Assembly (NCBI GenBank): GCA_050296515.1
Contig: JBNKRJ010000012.1
Location: forward strand, 25,779 to 89,778
Origin: NBLH01 sp050296515
GTDB lineage: Bacteria > Bacteroidota > Bacteroidia > Bacteroidales > NBLH01
Length of the DNA stretch: 64,000 bases
Direction of reading: 5' to 3'
Position 1 is the first letter of the stretch, and the number at the start of each line of letters is the position of its first letter. The translations under genes and the position numbers were made by a program. Below the pieces are notes generated by a model. The model saw only the letters and a program-made list of their open reading frames with translations. It searched no databases and was not told the origin of the DNA. Shown one piece after another: positions 44,351 through 54,302 of this stretch.

Positions 44351-45521
44351 CCAACAATATAAGTCTGCCTTCAAAGAACTGAAGTGTTGTATTATTATCC
44401 CAACTTATAATAATGCTTCAACAATAGGTAAAGTTGCAGAGACTGCAAGCACTTATTGCGATGATATATTTGTTGTAAATGATGGTTGTACTGATGAAAC
44501 CCTGTCAATATTAGAAAAAATTGGACAGGTTACAGTTATTGGCTATCAAAAAAACAGAGGTAAGGGATTTGCACTTAAATATGGATTTAAATATGCTTTA
44601 GAACAAGGATATAAATATGCAATCACACTTGACTCCGATGGTCAACATTACCCTGAGGATTTACCTTTGTTTCTGGATAAACTTAGAGAAGAACCAAAAG
44701 CAATAATCATTGGCGAACGGGAAATGAATCATGAAAACGTTCCCGGAAAAAGTAATTTTGGAAAAAACTTCTCCAACTTTTGGGTTAAGTTTGAAACCGG
44801 CATTTCGTTACCCGATACACAATCAGGATACAGGTTATACCCGGTTGAGGAATTAAACAAAATCAGATTTTTCACCAACAAGTTTGAATTTGAAGTAGAA
44901 GTGCTTGTTCGTTCGGCATGGAAAGGAATTAAATTGTTATCGGTACCGATAAATGTTTTTTACCCAAAAAAAGAGGAAAGAGTTTCTCACTTCAGACCTT
45001 TTAAAGATTTTACCAGGATAAGTATCTTAAATACAGGTTTAGTAATCCTCGCTCTTATTTATTTCAGGCCAAGGGATATCGTAAGAAAATATCGCAAAAA
45101 AAGTATTAAGCAAATCATTCGCGAAGATATACTTCAAGAAGGTATGCCAGTTTCAAAAATCGCTATAGCAATTGGGTTTGGTGTTTTTATGGGCATTATG
45201 CCAATATGGGGGTATCAACTGGCTATTGGTCTTATATTTGCTCATTTTTTAAAAATCAATAAACCGGTATTTTTTGTAGCAACAAACATAAGTTTACCTC
45301 CAATGATTCCATTAATACTATACCTGAGTTATGTTTGTGGAAGCTTTGTTTTAGGTGATGGTTCATGGAATGTTGATATAGATCTAACATTAGGGGCAAT
45401 TAAGGCCAATTTGAAGCAATATATTTTAGGAGCAATTACATTTTCAGTTATTGCAGGAATATTTTCCGGGTTCCTTTCCTATTTCGCCATTGTGTTAATA
45501 AAAAAAATACGCGCTAAATAG
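44340..45521 (+). CDS. Glycosyltransferase family 2 fused to DUF2062
   Basis: This protein of about 393 residues has a GT2 catalytic domain (IIIPTYNNAS, NRGKGFALKYGF, DSDGQHYPEDL as the DxD-like motif) followed by membrane helices and a DUF2062 region (GVFMGIMPIWGYQ, NKPVFFVATNISLPPMIP). Such proteins sit in many aryl polyene clusters and may glycosylate the carrier lipid. The GTG at 44340 is used; an ATG at 44304, 36 bases upstream and overlapping the dehydratase gene further, is the alternative. Confidence 0.88.
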   Translation: MKNNQQYKSAFKELKCCIIIPTYNNASTIGKVAETASTYCDDIFVVNDGCTDETLSILEKIGQVTVIGYQKNRGKGFALKYGFKYALEQGYKYAITLDSDGQHYPEDLPLFLDKLREEPKAIIIGEREMNHENVPGKSNFGKNFSNFWVKFETGISLPDTQSGYRLYPVEELNKIRFFTNKFEFEVEVLVRSAWKGIKLLSVPINVFYPKKEERVSHFRPFKDFTRISILNTGLVILALIYFRPRDIVRKYRKKSIKQIIREDILQEGMPVSKIAIAIGFGVFMGIMPIWGYQLAIGLIFAHFLKINKPVFFVATNISLPPMIPLILYLSYVCGSFVLGDGSWNVDIDLTLGAIKANLKQYILGAITFSVIAGIFSGFLSYFAIVLIKKIRAK

Positions 45522-45523
45522 CA

Positions 45524-48500
45524 ATGCAAAACATTTTTGTTATCATATTTTCTCTTTTTCAAAGAAAGAAATGGACTTTCTATTTCTCACTTATTTCGCT
45601 CATTCTATTTACTGCATTTGGAGTATCAAAACTGAAGTTTGAAGAAAATATTAATTCAATCATACCAAAAGGTAGTTCGCTTAGTGAAATCACAGATTTA
45701 CTTAACAATACTAAATTTGCTGATCAACTGATATTTACAGTAGAACTTTCTGACACTTCTTTTACAGATCCTGATCAATTACAAAAATATGCATCTTCAA
45801 TTGTTGATAAACTTAAAACTGATTCATTGGTAAAGAAAATCAGGTTTCAAATCAGTGAAGATAATTTTCTACGGTTATATGATTTCTTTTATAATCACAT
45901 TTACCTATACTTATCAGACAATGACTATCTGGAAATTGAAAAAAAGCTTACATCAACAGGAATTGATGAAACATTAAAAAGCAGCTACAAATCACTATTG
46001 TCTCCTGCAGGAATAGCCACCAAAAAATTTATCTTAAAAGATCCTTTAAACCTGACACCAATAGCTTTAAAAAAGTTACAAAATTTCCAAATTGATGAGA
46101 ATTTTATTGTTGAGAATGGATATATTTTCACTAAGGATAAAAAGAATATCCTTTTCTTTTTGGAGCCCCGGCATAGCTCAAATAAAACACAAATCAACAA
46201 AAAGCTGATTGAAAATATCGATGATGTTTTACAAATTTATAAAACTTGGCATATTCCAATAAAAGTAAATTATTATGGCGGTACAGCAGTGGCTGTTGCA
46301 AATGCAAACCAAATTAAAGAAGACATTTTACTAACTGTTACCTTAGCTTCAGTTTTATTATTCTTATTATTCTATGGTGTTTTTCGAAAAGCTAAGGTAA
46401 TAGCTCTTCTTTTTCTGCCAATTATACTTGGAACTGGTTTTTCAATTGCACTGTTAAGCCTTATTGAAAATCAGTTATCATCAATAGCTTTAAGCATTGG
46501 CGCTGTGCTGATTGGAATATCAATAGATTATTCCTTACACCTGTTTACTCACTACAAAAGTACCGGATCTGTAAAAACGACCTTAAAAGAAATCACACTG
46601 CCTGTGCTTATGAGCGGAGCAACAACCATTTCAGCATTTTTATGTTTATTTATTTTAAATTCTGAAGCACTAAACCAATTGGGTTTGTTTGTTGCCATTA
46701 CTATTTTCATGGTAATGATTATTGTACTAACCCTTATCCCATACTTACTTTCCAAAATAAAAAATGTTAAATCAGAAAATGGCAGACCACTGTTTAATAA
46801 AATTATCAGCTATGATCTACATAAGAATAAATTAGCAGTTATCATAGTACTGTTATTTTCTGTATTATTTTATTTTACATCTGATAAATTAACATTTAAT
46901 ACAAATATTTCATCTCTTAATTTCATGCCTAAACATCTTGCGAAGGCTGAAGAAAAAGTAAAAGAGATTAGCTCTGAGGCCTATAGCTCGGTTTATGCCA
47001 TCACAACCGGAAGCTCTCTTGAAGAAGCAATTGAAAAAGCAGAAGCAAATACCCATTATTTTGAAGAATGGAAAAAGGATGGGTATTTTAGTTCAATATC
47101 GTCTGCAACAGATTTAATACTTTCATCAAAAAAGCAAAAAAGTAAAATTGACCAATGGAAAAAATTTTGGAATACCAAAAACAGAGAAAATATTAAGCAA
47201 CTATTTATTGAAATAGGGAAAAAATACAATTTTAAACCAAAAGCATTTAAATCATTCTATAACAGTATTTCGCAAGAACCAGAGATAGTTCCGGTCCAGG
47301 GTTTTTCGAACATAATTGAAACTTTTTTACAGAACTATTTAATTGAAAAAGACAATTCGTATTCAGTCATTTCAATACTAAAAGTAGATCAACAAAAAAG
47401 AGAAGAACTTTTTAACAAAGTTGGAGAAAATCAGGATATTTTATTGATTGATAAGGGCAGAGTTTTTTCCAACTTCATTGATGAATTAAAAACTGACTTT
47501 AATAAACTAATTACACTCTCGCTAATTATAATATTTTGTATCCTATTGTTTTTCCTTGGAAGAATAGAGCTTGTAATAATAACGTATATCCCTATCTTGC
47601 TTAGCTGGTTATGGACCATTGGCTTAATGGGCTTATTTAAAATTGAATTTAACATCTTTAATATCATTATTTCCAGCTTTATTTTGGGTCTTGGAGTTGA
47701 TTACTGTATTTTTTTAACACGAGGTTTATTAATTGATTTTAAATACGGAAATAAGCCAATAAAAGCTTTCCGGCTATCAATATTGTTATCGGCTCTGACA
47801 ACAGTTGCAGCTTTAGGAGTACTAATTTTGGCAAAGCACCCTGTGTTAAAATCAATAGCTGCGGTGTCAATATTTGGTATCATCTCAGTTGTTCTAATTG
47901 CCAATACAATTCTACCACTTTTATTTGCAATTTTGACAAGATTGAATAAGAAGTACCGCAAATATCCGATTACCTTAAAAAACATGTTTGTTTCACTAGT
48001 CAACCTCACTTTCTTTTTGGTCAGCTCAATACTGCTAACACTGTTAATTCCAATACTTTACACACTGCCAATACCACGTAAAACGGTTAAATTCGTTTTT
48101 CATTATTCCCTTTTTACAGCCTGTAATTTTGTGGTAAAAATGAATGTTTCTTTTAAATTAAAATACATCAATAAAGATAAGTTAGATTTTTCGAAACCAT
48201 CTGTTTTAATAAGTAATCACCAATCACATATTGATCTTGCACTTATTTTAATGTTACATCCTAAAATAATTGTTTTAACAAACAAACGGGTGTGGAACAA
48301 TCCTTTTTATGGCCTGATAATAAAATTCGCTGATTATTATCCTGTCTATAGAGGATTAGAGAGTGGAACTAAAAAAATTGCAAAAAAAGTCAAACAAGGG
48401 TACTCTGTACTTATCTTTCCAGAGGGAACCAGGACAAAGGACGGACGAATTAACAGGTTCCATCAGGGTGCTCTCAAATTGGCCGATGAACTAAATCTTG

Positions 48501-49372
48501 AGATTCAGCCAATTATGATACATGGTGCCCACGAGTTCTTCCCAAAATATGATTACTTCATGAGACTTGGGCATGTAACTTTAAAGTTTTTTGACAGAAT
48601 AAAAGTTGCTCCTATCGACATTGAATCAGGAATAACCTACCGAAAACAAACAAAAGAGCTTACAACCTTTTACAGAACTGAATTTGAAAAATTAAAAGTA
48701 AAGTGTGAAACCCCTTCATTTCACTATAACTCTTTGTATTATAAGTACATATACAAAGGGCCAATACTGGAATGGTATTTTAAGATTAAGGTTTTACTTG
48801 AAAAAAAATATATCCTGTTTAACTCACTCATACCAACTGATGCAAAAGTTGTTGATATAGGCTGTGGTTATGGTTTTTTAGCAGGAATGCTTAATCTTAT
48901 TTCAAAAAAAAGGAAGATTGTTGGTTATGATTATGATGAAGAAAAAATTGCCGTTGCCTCTCAAATTGCCAGTTTAGGTGAAGGACTTGAATTTAAAATT
49001 AAAGACATTACTAAAGAAGAAATTGAAGAAAGTGATGTATATATACTGAACAACGTCTTACACAATATGCCCGAAGAAGAGCAAATTGAGGTTTTGAAAA
49101 AATGCTTTAACAAACTAAAACTCAATGGTAAAATAATAATAAGAGATACTAATGAAGACATGAAGTTTCGTACAAAAGGCACAAAGCTTATAGAATTAAT
49201 TAGTATGCGCCTTTTAAGATTTAATAAAATTACCCATAACAACAACTGCATTATATCAAGCCAAAAAATTATTAATTTGGTAAAAAGCTATAGCTTTGAC
49301 TTTGAAATACCGGATAATTCAAAATACTCTTCGAACATCATCTACTTAATAGAAAAGAAGCTCAATGTATAA
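45524..49372 (+). CDS. Fused MMPL/RND exporter, PlsC acyltransferase and methyltransferase
   Basis: This 1282-residue protein combines three activities. Residues 1 to about 810 form an MMPL-type RND transporter with two six-helix halves; the duplicated ISIDYSLHLF and LGVDYCIFL motifs are at about 328 and 719. A PlsC-type acyltransferase follows, with ISNHQSHIDLAL (HxxxxD, about 896) and IFPEGTRTKDG (about 965). The C-terminal SAM methyltransferase has VVDIGCGYGFLAG (about 1109) and NNVLHNMPEEEQIE. One chain thus may acylate, methylate and export the pigment. It starts 2 bases after the GT2 gene and overlaps the flavoprotein gene by 8 bases. Confidence 0.9.
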   Translation: MQNIFVIIFSLFQRKKWTFYFSLISLILFTAFGVSKLKFEENINSIIPKGSSLSEITDLLNNTKFADQLIFTVELSDTSFTDPDQLQKYASSIVDKLKTDSLVKKIRFQISEDNFLRLYDFFYNHIYLYLSDNDYLEIEKKLTSTGIDETLKSSYKSLLSPAGIATKKFILKDPLNLTPIALKKLQNFQIDENFIVENGYIFTKDKKNILFFLEPRHSSNKTQINKKLIENIDDVLQIYKTWHIPIKVNYYGGTAVAVANANQIKEDILLTVTLASVLLFLLFYGVFRKAKVIALLFLPIILGTGFSIALLSLIENQLSSIALSIGAVLIGISIDYSLHLFTHYKSTGSVKTTLKEITLPVLMSGATTISAFLCLFILNSEALNQLGLFVAITIFMVMIIVLTLIPYLLSKIKNVKSENGRPLFNKIISYDLHKNKLAVIIVLLFSVLFYFTSDKLTFNTNISSLNFMPKHLAKAEEKVKEISSEAYSSVYAITTGSSLEEAIEKAEANTHYFEEWKKDGYFSSISSATDLILSSKKQKSKIDQWKKFWNTKNRENIKQLFIEIGKKYNFKPKAFKSFYNSISQEPEIVPVQGFSNIIETFLQNYLIEKDNSYSVISILKVDQQKREELFNKVGENQDILLIDKGRVFSNFIDELKTDFNKLITLSLIIIFCILLFFLGRIELVIITYIPILLSWLWTIGLMGLFKIEFNIFNIIISSFILGLGVDYCIFLTRGLLIDFKYGNKPIKAFRLSILLSALTTVAALGVLILAKHPVLKSIAAVSIFGIISVVLIANTILPLLFAILTRLNKKYRKYPITLKNMFVSLVNLTFFLVSSILLTLLIPILYTLPIPRKTVKFVFHYSLFTACNFVVKMNVSFKLKYINKDKLDFSKPSVLISNHQSHIDLALILMLHPKIIVLTNKRVWNNPFYGLIIKFADYYPVYRGLESGTKKIAKKVKQGYSVLIFPEGTRTKDGRINRFHQGALKLADELNLEIQPIMIHGAHEFFPKYDYFMRLGHVTLKFFDRIKVAPIDIESGITYRKQTKELTTFYRTEFEKLKVKCETPSFHYNSLYYKYIYKGPILEWYFKIKVLLEKKYILFNSLIPTDAKVVDIGCGYGFLAGMLNLISKKRKIVGYDYDEEKIAVASQIASLGEGLEFKIKDITKEEIEESDVYILNNVLHNMPEEEQIEVLKKCFNKLKLNGKIIIRDTNEDMKFRTKGTKLIELISMRLLRFNKITHNNNCIISSQKIINLVKSYSFDFEIPDNSKYSSNIIYLIEKKLNV

Positions 49373-50912
49373 ACACGATGTAGTTATTATTGGTTCAGGT
49401 TTAGGAGGTTTAGCCTGTGGAAGCATTTTAAGCCAGCATGGTTATAAAGTATGTATACTTGAACAGCACTATCAAATTGGTGGTTGTCTTCAAAGTTTTA
49501 AGCGAAAAGGCAGATTTTTTGATACAGGCATGCATTATATCGGAAGCTTTGGTGAAGGGGAAATATTGAACAAATTATTTAGATATTTTGGAATTTACGA
49601 TAAAATAGAAGCAAGAAAACTTAACGAAAAGGCTTTTGATATTATTACTTTTGAAGGTGAGGAATTTAGGTATCCGCAGGGGGTTGAGAATTTTAAAATC
49701 AGCCTTTTAGAAAAATTCCCTGATGAAAAGGAGGGAATAGAGATCTACTTTAAAAAAATACAAGAGATAAATAACTCCATTGACCTTCTAAATCTGAGAG
49801 ATATTAATGATTTTAGCTTTACCATTAAGCACTCAATGGATATTGGTGTTTATGAGTTTATTAAAACGGTCACTAAAAATAAATCCCTGCAAAACATCCT
49901 GGCCGGATTAAATTTATTATATGCCGGAGAAAAGGAATCTGCACCATTATATATCCATGCTGTAATCACAAAATTCTTCCTGCAAAGTGCCTGGCGACTT
50001 GCAGGTGGAGGAAACCAGGTTGCAAAAGCACTTAAAGAGGTTATTGAAGCAAACGGAGGTGAATTAAGAACCAGTGCAAAAGTTGTAAAACTGTTCTACG
50101 ATAAGGATAAAATAACAAAACTTAAACTTGAAAATGGAGACTTTGTTGAAGGAACAACTTTTATCTCCAGCATCCACCCATCTAACACCATTAATATGGT
50201 TGAAAATGGTGCATTTAGAAAAGCTTATACAAAGAGGGTAAACAGTCTGAAAAATACCATATCAACTTTTAGCTTATATATTGTCCTTAAAGAAAGAAGC
50301 TTTAAATATATTAATTCAAACATTTATCATTTTAAAGACTCAAACATCTGGGAACTAACCAATTACAAAGTAAAAGACTGGCCAAAGGGGTTTCTGCTAT
50401 ATACTTCTGAAAGCAAAAACAATCCAGGATATGCTGAAAGTATAATTGTATTAAGTCCCATGTATTTTAATGAAATGAAGCCCTGGGAAAATACATCTAT
50501 GGGAAAAAGGGGGGCAGATTATAAAGAAATGAAAAAGCAAAAGGCAGAGCAACTTCTTAATCTAGTAGAACAGAAATTCCCTGACATTCGTAAATATATT
50601 GATGAGTATTTTAGTTCAACCCCATTAACTTATCGGGATTATACCGGAACAGCGGAAGGTTCTATGTATGGCATTATGCATGACTACAATAACCCTCTAC
50701 ATTCTGTTATATTACCTAATACAAAAATCAAGAACCTCTTTTTAACCGGTCAGAATACGAATTTACATGGGATCTTAGGGGTTTCTTTTAGCGCAGTATT
50801 AACCTGTGGGCACCTACTTGGATTAAATAATATTATTGCAGAAATTAGAAATAAAACCCTCATAGAGAGATCTAATATTAAAACAAACCCTCAAACAAAG
50901 GAAATCACCTAA
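49365..50912 (+). CDS. FAD-dependent oxidoreductase, phytoene desaturase/CrtISO-like
   Basis: This 515-residue flavoprotein starts with the dinucleotide-binding motif VVIIGSGLGGLACGSILS and EQHYQIGGCLQSF. The C-terminal NLFLTGQNTNLHGILGVSF is the second FAD-contact block of the carotenoid desaturase/retinol saturase family. In the cluster it may isomerise, saturate or desaturate the polyene. It overlaps the fused exporter gene by 8 bases, so it is in the same transcript. Confidence 0.88.
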   Translation: MYKHDVVIIGSGLGGLACGSILSQHGYKVCILEQHYQIGGCLQSFKRKGRFFDTGMHYIGSFGEGEILNKLFRYFGIYDKIEARKLNEKAFDIITFEGEEFRYPQGVENFKISLLEKFPDEKEGIEIYFKKIQEINNSIDLLNLRDINDFSFTIKHSMDIGVYEFIKTVTKNKSLQNILAGLNLLYAGEKESAPLYIHAVITKFFLQSAWRLAGGGNQVAKALKEVIEANGGELRTSAKVVKLFYDKDKITKLKLENGDFVEGTTFISSIHPSNTINMVENGAFRKAYTKRVNSLKNTISTFSLYIVLKERSFKYINSNIYHFKDSNIWELTNYKVKDWPKGFLLYTSESKNNPGYAESIIVLSPMYFNEMKPWENTSMGKRGADYKEMKKQKAEQLLNLVEQKFPDIRKYIDEYFSSTPLTYRDYTGTAEGSMYGIMHDYNNPLHSVILPNTKIKNLFLTGQNTNLHGILGVSFSAVLTCGHLLGLNNIIAEIRNKTLIERSNIKTNPQTKEIT

Positions 50913-51121
50913 TTGCTAATCACTTAACCTAGGCTCACGAAATGAAACTCTCATAGAGGGAATTATAAAGAAAATTAACTTAACAAAGTGGTCTCATGAG
51001 CAAAGCGGATAATCGCCCTACAAAAGAATATGTTTAACCTTGCGAAGCAAGCTCATAAACTCAATATAAATAGTTTAAGAAAAGTAAATAAATATCAATT
51101 ACTTAACTAAAATTTAAACAA

Positions 51122-52813
51122 GTGAAACGACTAAAAAAAAAATTTCTCATTGGGTTAGGATTTATAGTTTTAACAATAACTGTTTTGCTAATTATTTACA
51201 AATTGATGGTTGTACTTGAACCACCAATTATTAAGGATAAATCAGCATTAAAATTAACCAGAGAAAAAATTAATGATAGTCTTTTTATATGCGATGATAG
51301 TTGGCTACATCTAAGTAAATCAGGAATCCGGGAAATGTATATCGCAGGTTCTCCATTTGAGTTAGGCGTAAAGAATGGAAAATTAACCCAGGAACTTTCT
51401 GAAGAACAGGAAGAAAAGTTTGTTGCCTTTATCAAATCTTTAATCCCATCAGATGTAACTTTGAACTACCTAAAGTACTTTGTTGCCTGGTTTAATAAAG
51501 ATCTTGATAAATACATGCCAAAAGAACTCCAGGAAGAAATTTATGGGGTTTCATTATTCGCATCCAAGAAATTTGATTTCATTGCACCAAATTATCATCG
51601 AATCCTTAACTATCATGCAGCCCATGACATAGGGCATACTCTTCAAAACATGAACCTGATTGAATGTACAGCATTTAGCCTTAAAAATGAGCTTACAACT
51701 GATAGTTCACTATTAATTGGAAGAAATCTGGACTTCTCAGCAGGAGATGAATTTGCACAAAAAAAAATTGTTGCATTTTGTAAACCACAAAAGGGATATA
51801 AATTCATGTATGTTACATGGGCTGGGATGGTAGGAGTATTATCAGGAATGAATGAATACGGATTAACAATTACATTGAATTCGGCAAAATCAGACATCCC
51901 TATTTCTGCTAAAACTCCTGTATCGGCAGTTTCAAGAATGATACTGCAATATGCAAAAACTATTGATGAAGCTTATCAAATAGCAAAATCATACGAAACC
52001 TTTGTTTCGGAATGTTTTTTTATTGGTTCAGCAACTGATAGCAGCACCGCAATTATTGAAAAATCTTTAAACAAAACAGTTTTATATACAAACAATGCTT
52101 CAAGTTTAATACTTACGAACCATTATCAGAGTGATACATTAAAAAACACCCCCCTAAATATTGAAAGCATAAATGAAGGCAGCACATTATACAGGTACAA
52201 AAGAGTTGAACAATTAATCAGCCAAACAAGTCCGGTTGACTATCAAAAAATGGCTTTCATTCTTAGAGATCAAAAAGGGTTGGATGATAAAGATATTGGT
52301 ATGGGAAACGAAAAAGCAATTAATCAGTTAATTTGTCATCATTCAATTATCTTTAATCCTGAAAAAAAAATAGTCTGGGTTTCTGAATATCCCTATCAAA
52401 TAGGAAAATATATTGCATATGATTTGAACAAAATTTTTGCAGATACTTTCGATATCAAATCAACAAAAAACATAAATGAAGAGAAGCTAACAATACCTGA
52501 AGACAGCTTTATTCATTCAAAACAATACTCCAGATTTAAATTATATAAGGAAGAGACACAATTAATTAAAGCAATTATTGATAATGAAACAAACGAAAAC
52601 CTTGACAATGAACGAATTGACAGGTATTTAAAATTAAATCCTGAATATTATTATTGCTATTATATTATTGCTGAATACTTTAGAACCAAGGCTAATTATC
52701 AAAAGGCTATAGATTATTACAACCTTGCTTTATTAAAAGAATGCCCAAGAAAAGCAGACGAAAAACAAATTACTGAGGCCCTGGCCGAAACAAAAAAACT
52801 TATTATGGATTAA
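51122..52813 (+). CDS. C45-family (acyl-CoA:6-APA-type) amidase/acyltransferase
   Basis: This 563-residue protein has an N-terminal membrane anchor (about 8-30) and an Ntn-hydrolase C45 domain. LIECTAFSLKNEL holds the expected cysteine nucleophile, and GRNLDFSAGDEF and NEYGLTITLNSAKSD match the penicillin-acylase-like family. The C-terminus (about 500-560) contains TPR-like helices. Such proteins recur in flexirubin-type clusters. It may acylate or deacylate the pigment at the membrane. GTG start, 209 bases after the flavoprotein. Confidence 0.82.
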   Translation: MKRLKKKFLIGLGFIVLTITVLLIIYKLMVVLEPPIIKDKSALKLTREKINDSLFICDDSWLHLSKSGIREMYIAGSPFELGVKNGKLTQELSEEQEEKFVAFIKSLIPSDVTLNYLKYFVAWFNKDLDKYMPKELQEEIYGVSLFASKKFDFIAPNYHRILNYHAAHDIGHTLQNMNLIECTAFSLKNELTTDSSLLIGRNLDFSAGDEFAQKKIVAFCKPQKGYKFMYVTWAGMVGVLSGMNEYGLTITLNSAKSDIPISAKTPVSAVSRMILQYAKTIDEAYQIAKSYETFVSECFFIGSATDSSTAIIEKSLNKTVLYTNNASSLILTNHYQSDTLKNTPLNIESINEGSTLYRYKRVEQLISQTSPVDYQKMAFILRDQKGLDDKDIGMGNEKAINQLICHHSIIFNPEKKIVWVSEYPYQIGKYIAYDLNKIFADTFDIKSTKNINEEKLTIPEDSFIHSKQYSRFKLYKEETQLIKAIIDNETNENLDNERIDRYLKLNPEYYYCYYIIAEYFRTKANYQKAIDYYNLALLKECPRKADEKQITEALAETKKLIMD

Positions 52814-52984
52814 TCTATTGCTAATTGTTTGTGGGTATTATAAAATCCTATTAGCAACATATTTTATAATAAAATAGTAGAAATGCTGATTGCAATAATA
52901 CTTTTAATACTTTAGCTGTCCAAAAATTTAAACGTATCAGGATACAGTTTCTATACTTATGATTGAGCAAAAAAAGAATTAGTA

Positions 52985-54274
52985 ATGTTTATTCCTCAAA
53001 TAGAAAAGAAAACAAAAGCAGAAATAAAAAGATACCAGGAATTGAGGTTGGTTGAATCTCTAAAATATTTATCTGCCAGATCTAAATTTTACAAGCGATT
53101 TTTTGCTGAAAACAAAATCGATATAAATAAAATAAAAACTCTTGAGGATTTAACACAAATACCTGTTATAACAAAAGATGAACTCCAAAAACATAATCAG
53201 GATTTTATCTGCGTTGAACAGAACAAGATCATTGATTACCTAACTACTTCCGGCACACTTGGCGACCCCGTAATTTTCACACAAACCGAAAAAGATTTAC
53301 AAAGATTAGCCTACAATGAATATATATCTTTTGCATGCGCTGATGCACAAAAGAATGATATATTCCAGTTAATGGTCACATTGGACAGAAGGTTTATGGC
53401 TGGTATGGCCTATTACGAAGGTATTAGAAAATTGGGTGCTGGAATTGTCCGCGTTGGTCCGGGTAATCCGGGATTACAATTTGATACTATTAAAAGGATT
53501 AATCCAACTGCATTTGTAACAGTACCTTCCTTCTTGCTCAGACTAATAGAGTACGCTGAAAGTCAGGGTATTGATTATAAGAGTTCATCCATAAGAAAAG
53601 CGGTTTGCATTGGCGAAAGTTTAAGAAATCCCGATTTTAGTTTAAACACTCTGGGACAAAGGATTAATGAAAAATGGGATATCAAGCTTTATTCAACCTA
53701 TGCATCAACAGAAATGGGAACAGCATTTACCGATTGTGTAGAAGGAAAAGGAGGCCACCACCATCCGGAAATGATAATTGTTGAATTCCTGGATAAAGAT
53801 AACAACCCTGTAAAAGAAGATGAGGCTGGTGAAGTAACAATCACAACCTTGGGAGTAGAGGGTATGCCTTTGCTAAGGTTTAAAACTGGTGACATTTGTA
53901 TGCATTATACTGAACCCTGTGCCTGTGGAAGAAATACCATGCGTTTAGGCCCGGTAATAGGAAGAACCAAACAAATGATAAAATATAAAGGTACCACTCT
54001 ATACCCGCCTGCATTGTATGATATCCTAAATGATATCGAAGGTATCAAAAACTACATTGTAGAAGTTTCCACTAATCAAATTGGAACTGATGATGTACAC
54101 ATAAAAATCGGATGTGATAATTATGATATTACGTTTGAAAAAAATATTAAAGACCATTTTCGATCAAAACTAAGAGTGGCACCATCACTAAGCTTTTTTT
54201 CCCCTCAGAAAATTCAGGAGGAACAACTTCCGGAGATGAGCAGAAAGCCAATTACTTTTATTGATAAAAGATAA
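52985..54274 (+). CDS. PaaK-like phenylacetate/coumarate adenylating ligase
   Basis: This 429-residue AMP-forming ligase of the PaaK family has LTTSGTLGDPVIFT (phosphate loop), YASTEMGTAFTDC and LLRFKTGDICMHY, and a metal-binding CACGRNTMRLGP. In the cluster it probably activates 4-coumarate made by the ammonia-lyase and loads it onto an ACP. It ends the plus-strand run and converges with the hlyD-like gene 28 bases away. Confidence 0.88.
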   Translation: MFIPQIEKKTKAEIKRYQELRLVESLKYLSARSKFYKRFFAENKIDINKIKTLEDLTQIPVITKDELQKHNQDFICVEQNKIIDYLTTSGTLGDPVIFTQTEKDLQRLAYNEYISFACADAQKNDIFQLMVTLDRRFMAGMAYYEGIRKLGAGIVRVGPGNPGLQFDTIKRINPTAFVTVPSFLLRLIEYAESQGIDYKSSSIRKAVCIGESLRNPDFSLNTLGQRINEKWDIKLYSTYASTEMGTAFTDCVEGKGGHHHPEMIIVEFLDKDNNPVKEDEAGEVTITTLGVEGMPLLRFKTGDICMHYTEPCACGRNTMRLGPVIGRTKQMIKYKGTTLYPPALYDILNDIEGIKNYIVEVSTNQIGTDDVHIKIGCDNYDITFEKNIKDHFRSKLRVAPSLSFFSPQKIQEEQLPEMSRKPITFIDKR

Positions 54275-54302
54275 GAGCTAATAGAATATTGAAATTGTAA
54301 AT

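Noticed and set aside
30927..54274. Complete flexirubin cluster
   Set aside because: No darA/darB homologue is present in the window, so only the aryl polyene half can be claimed.
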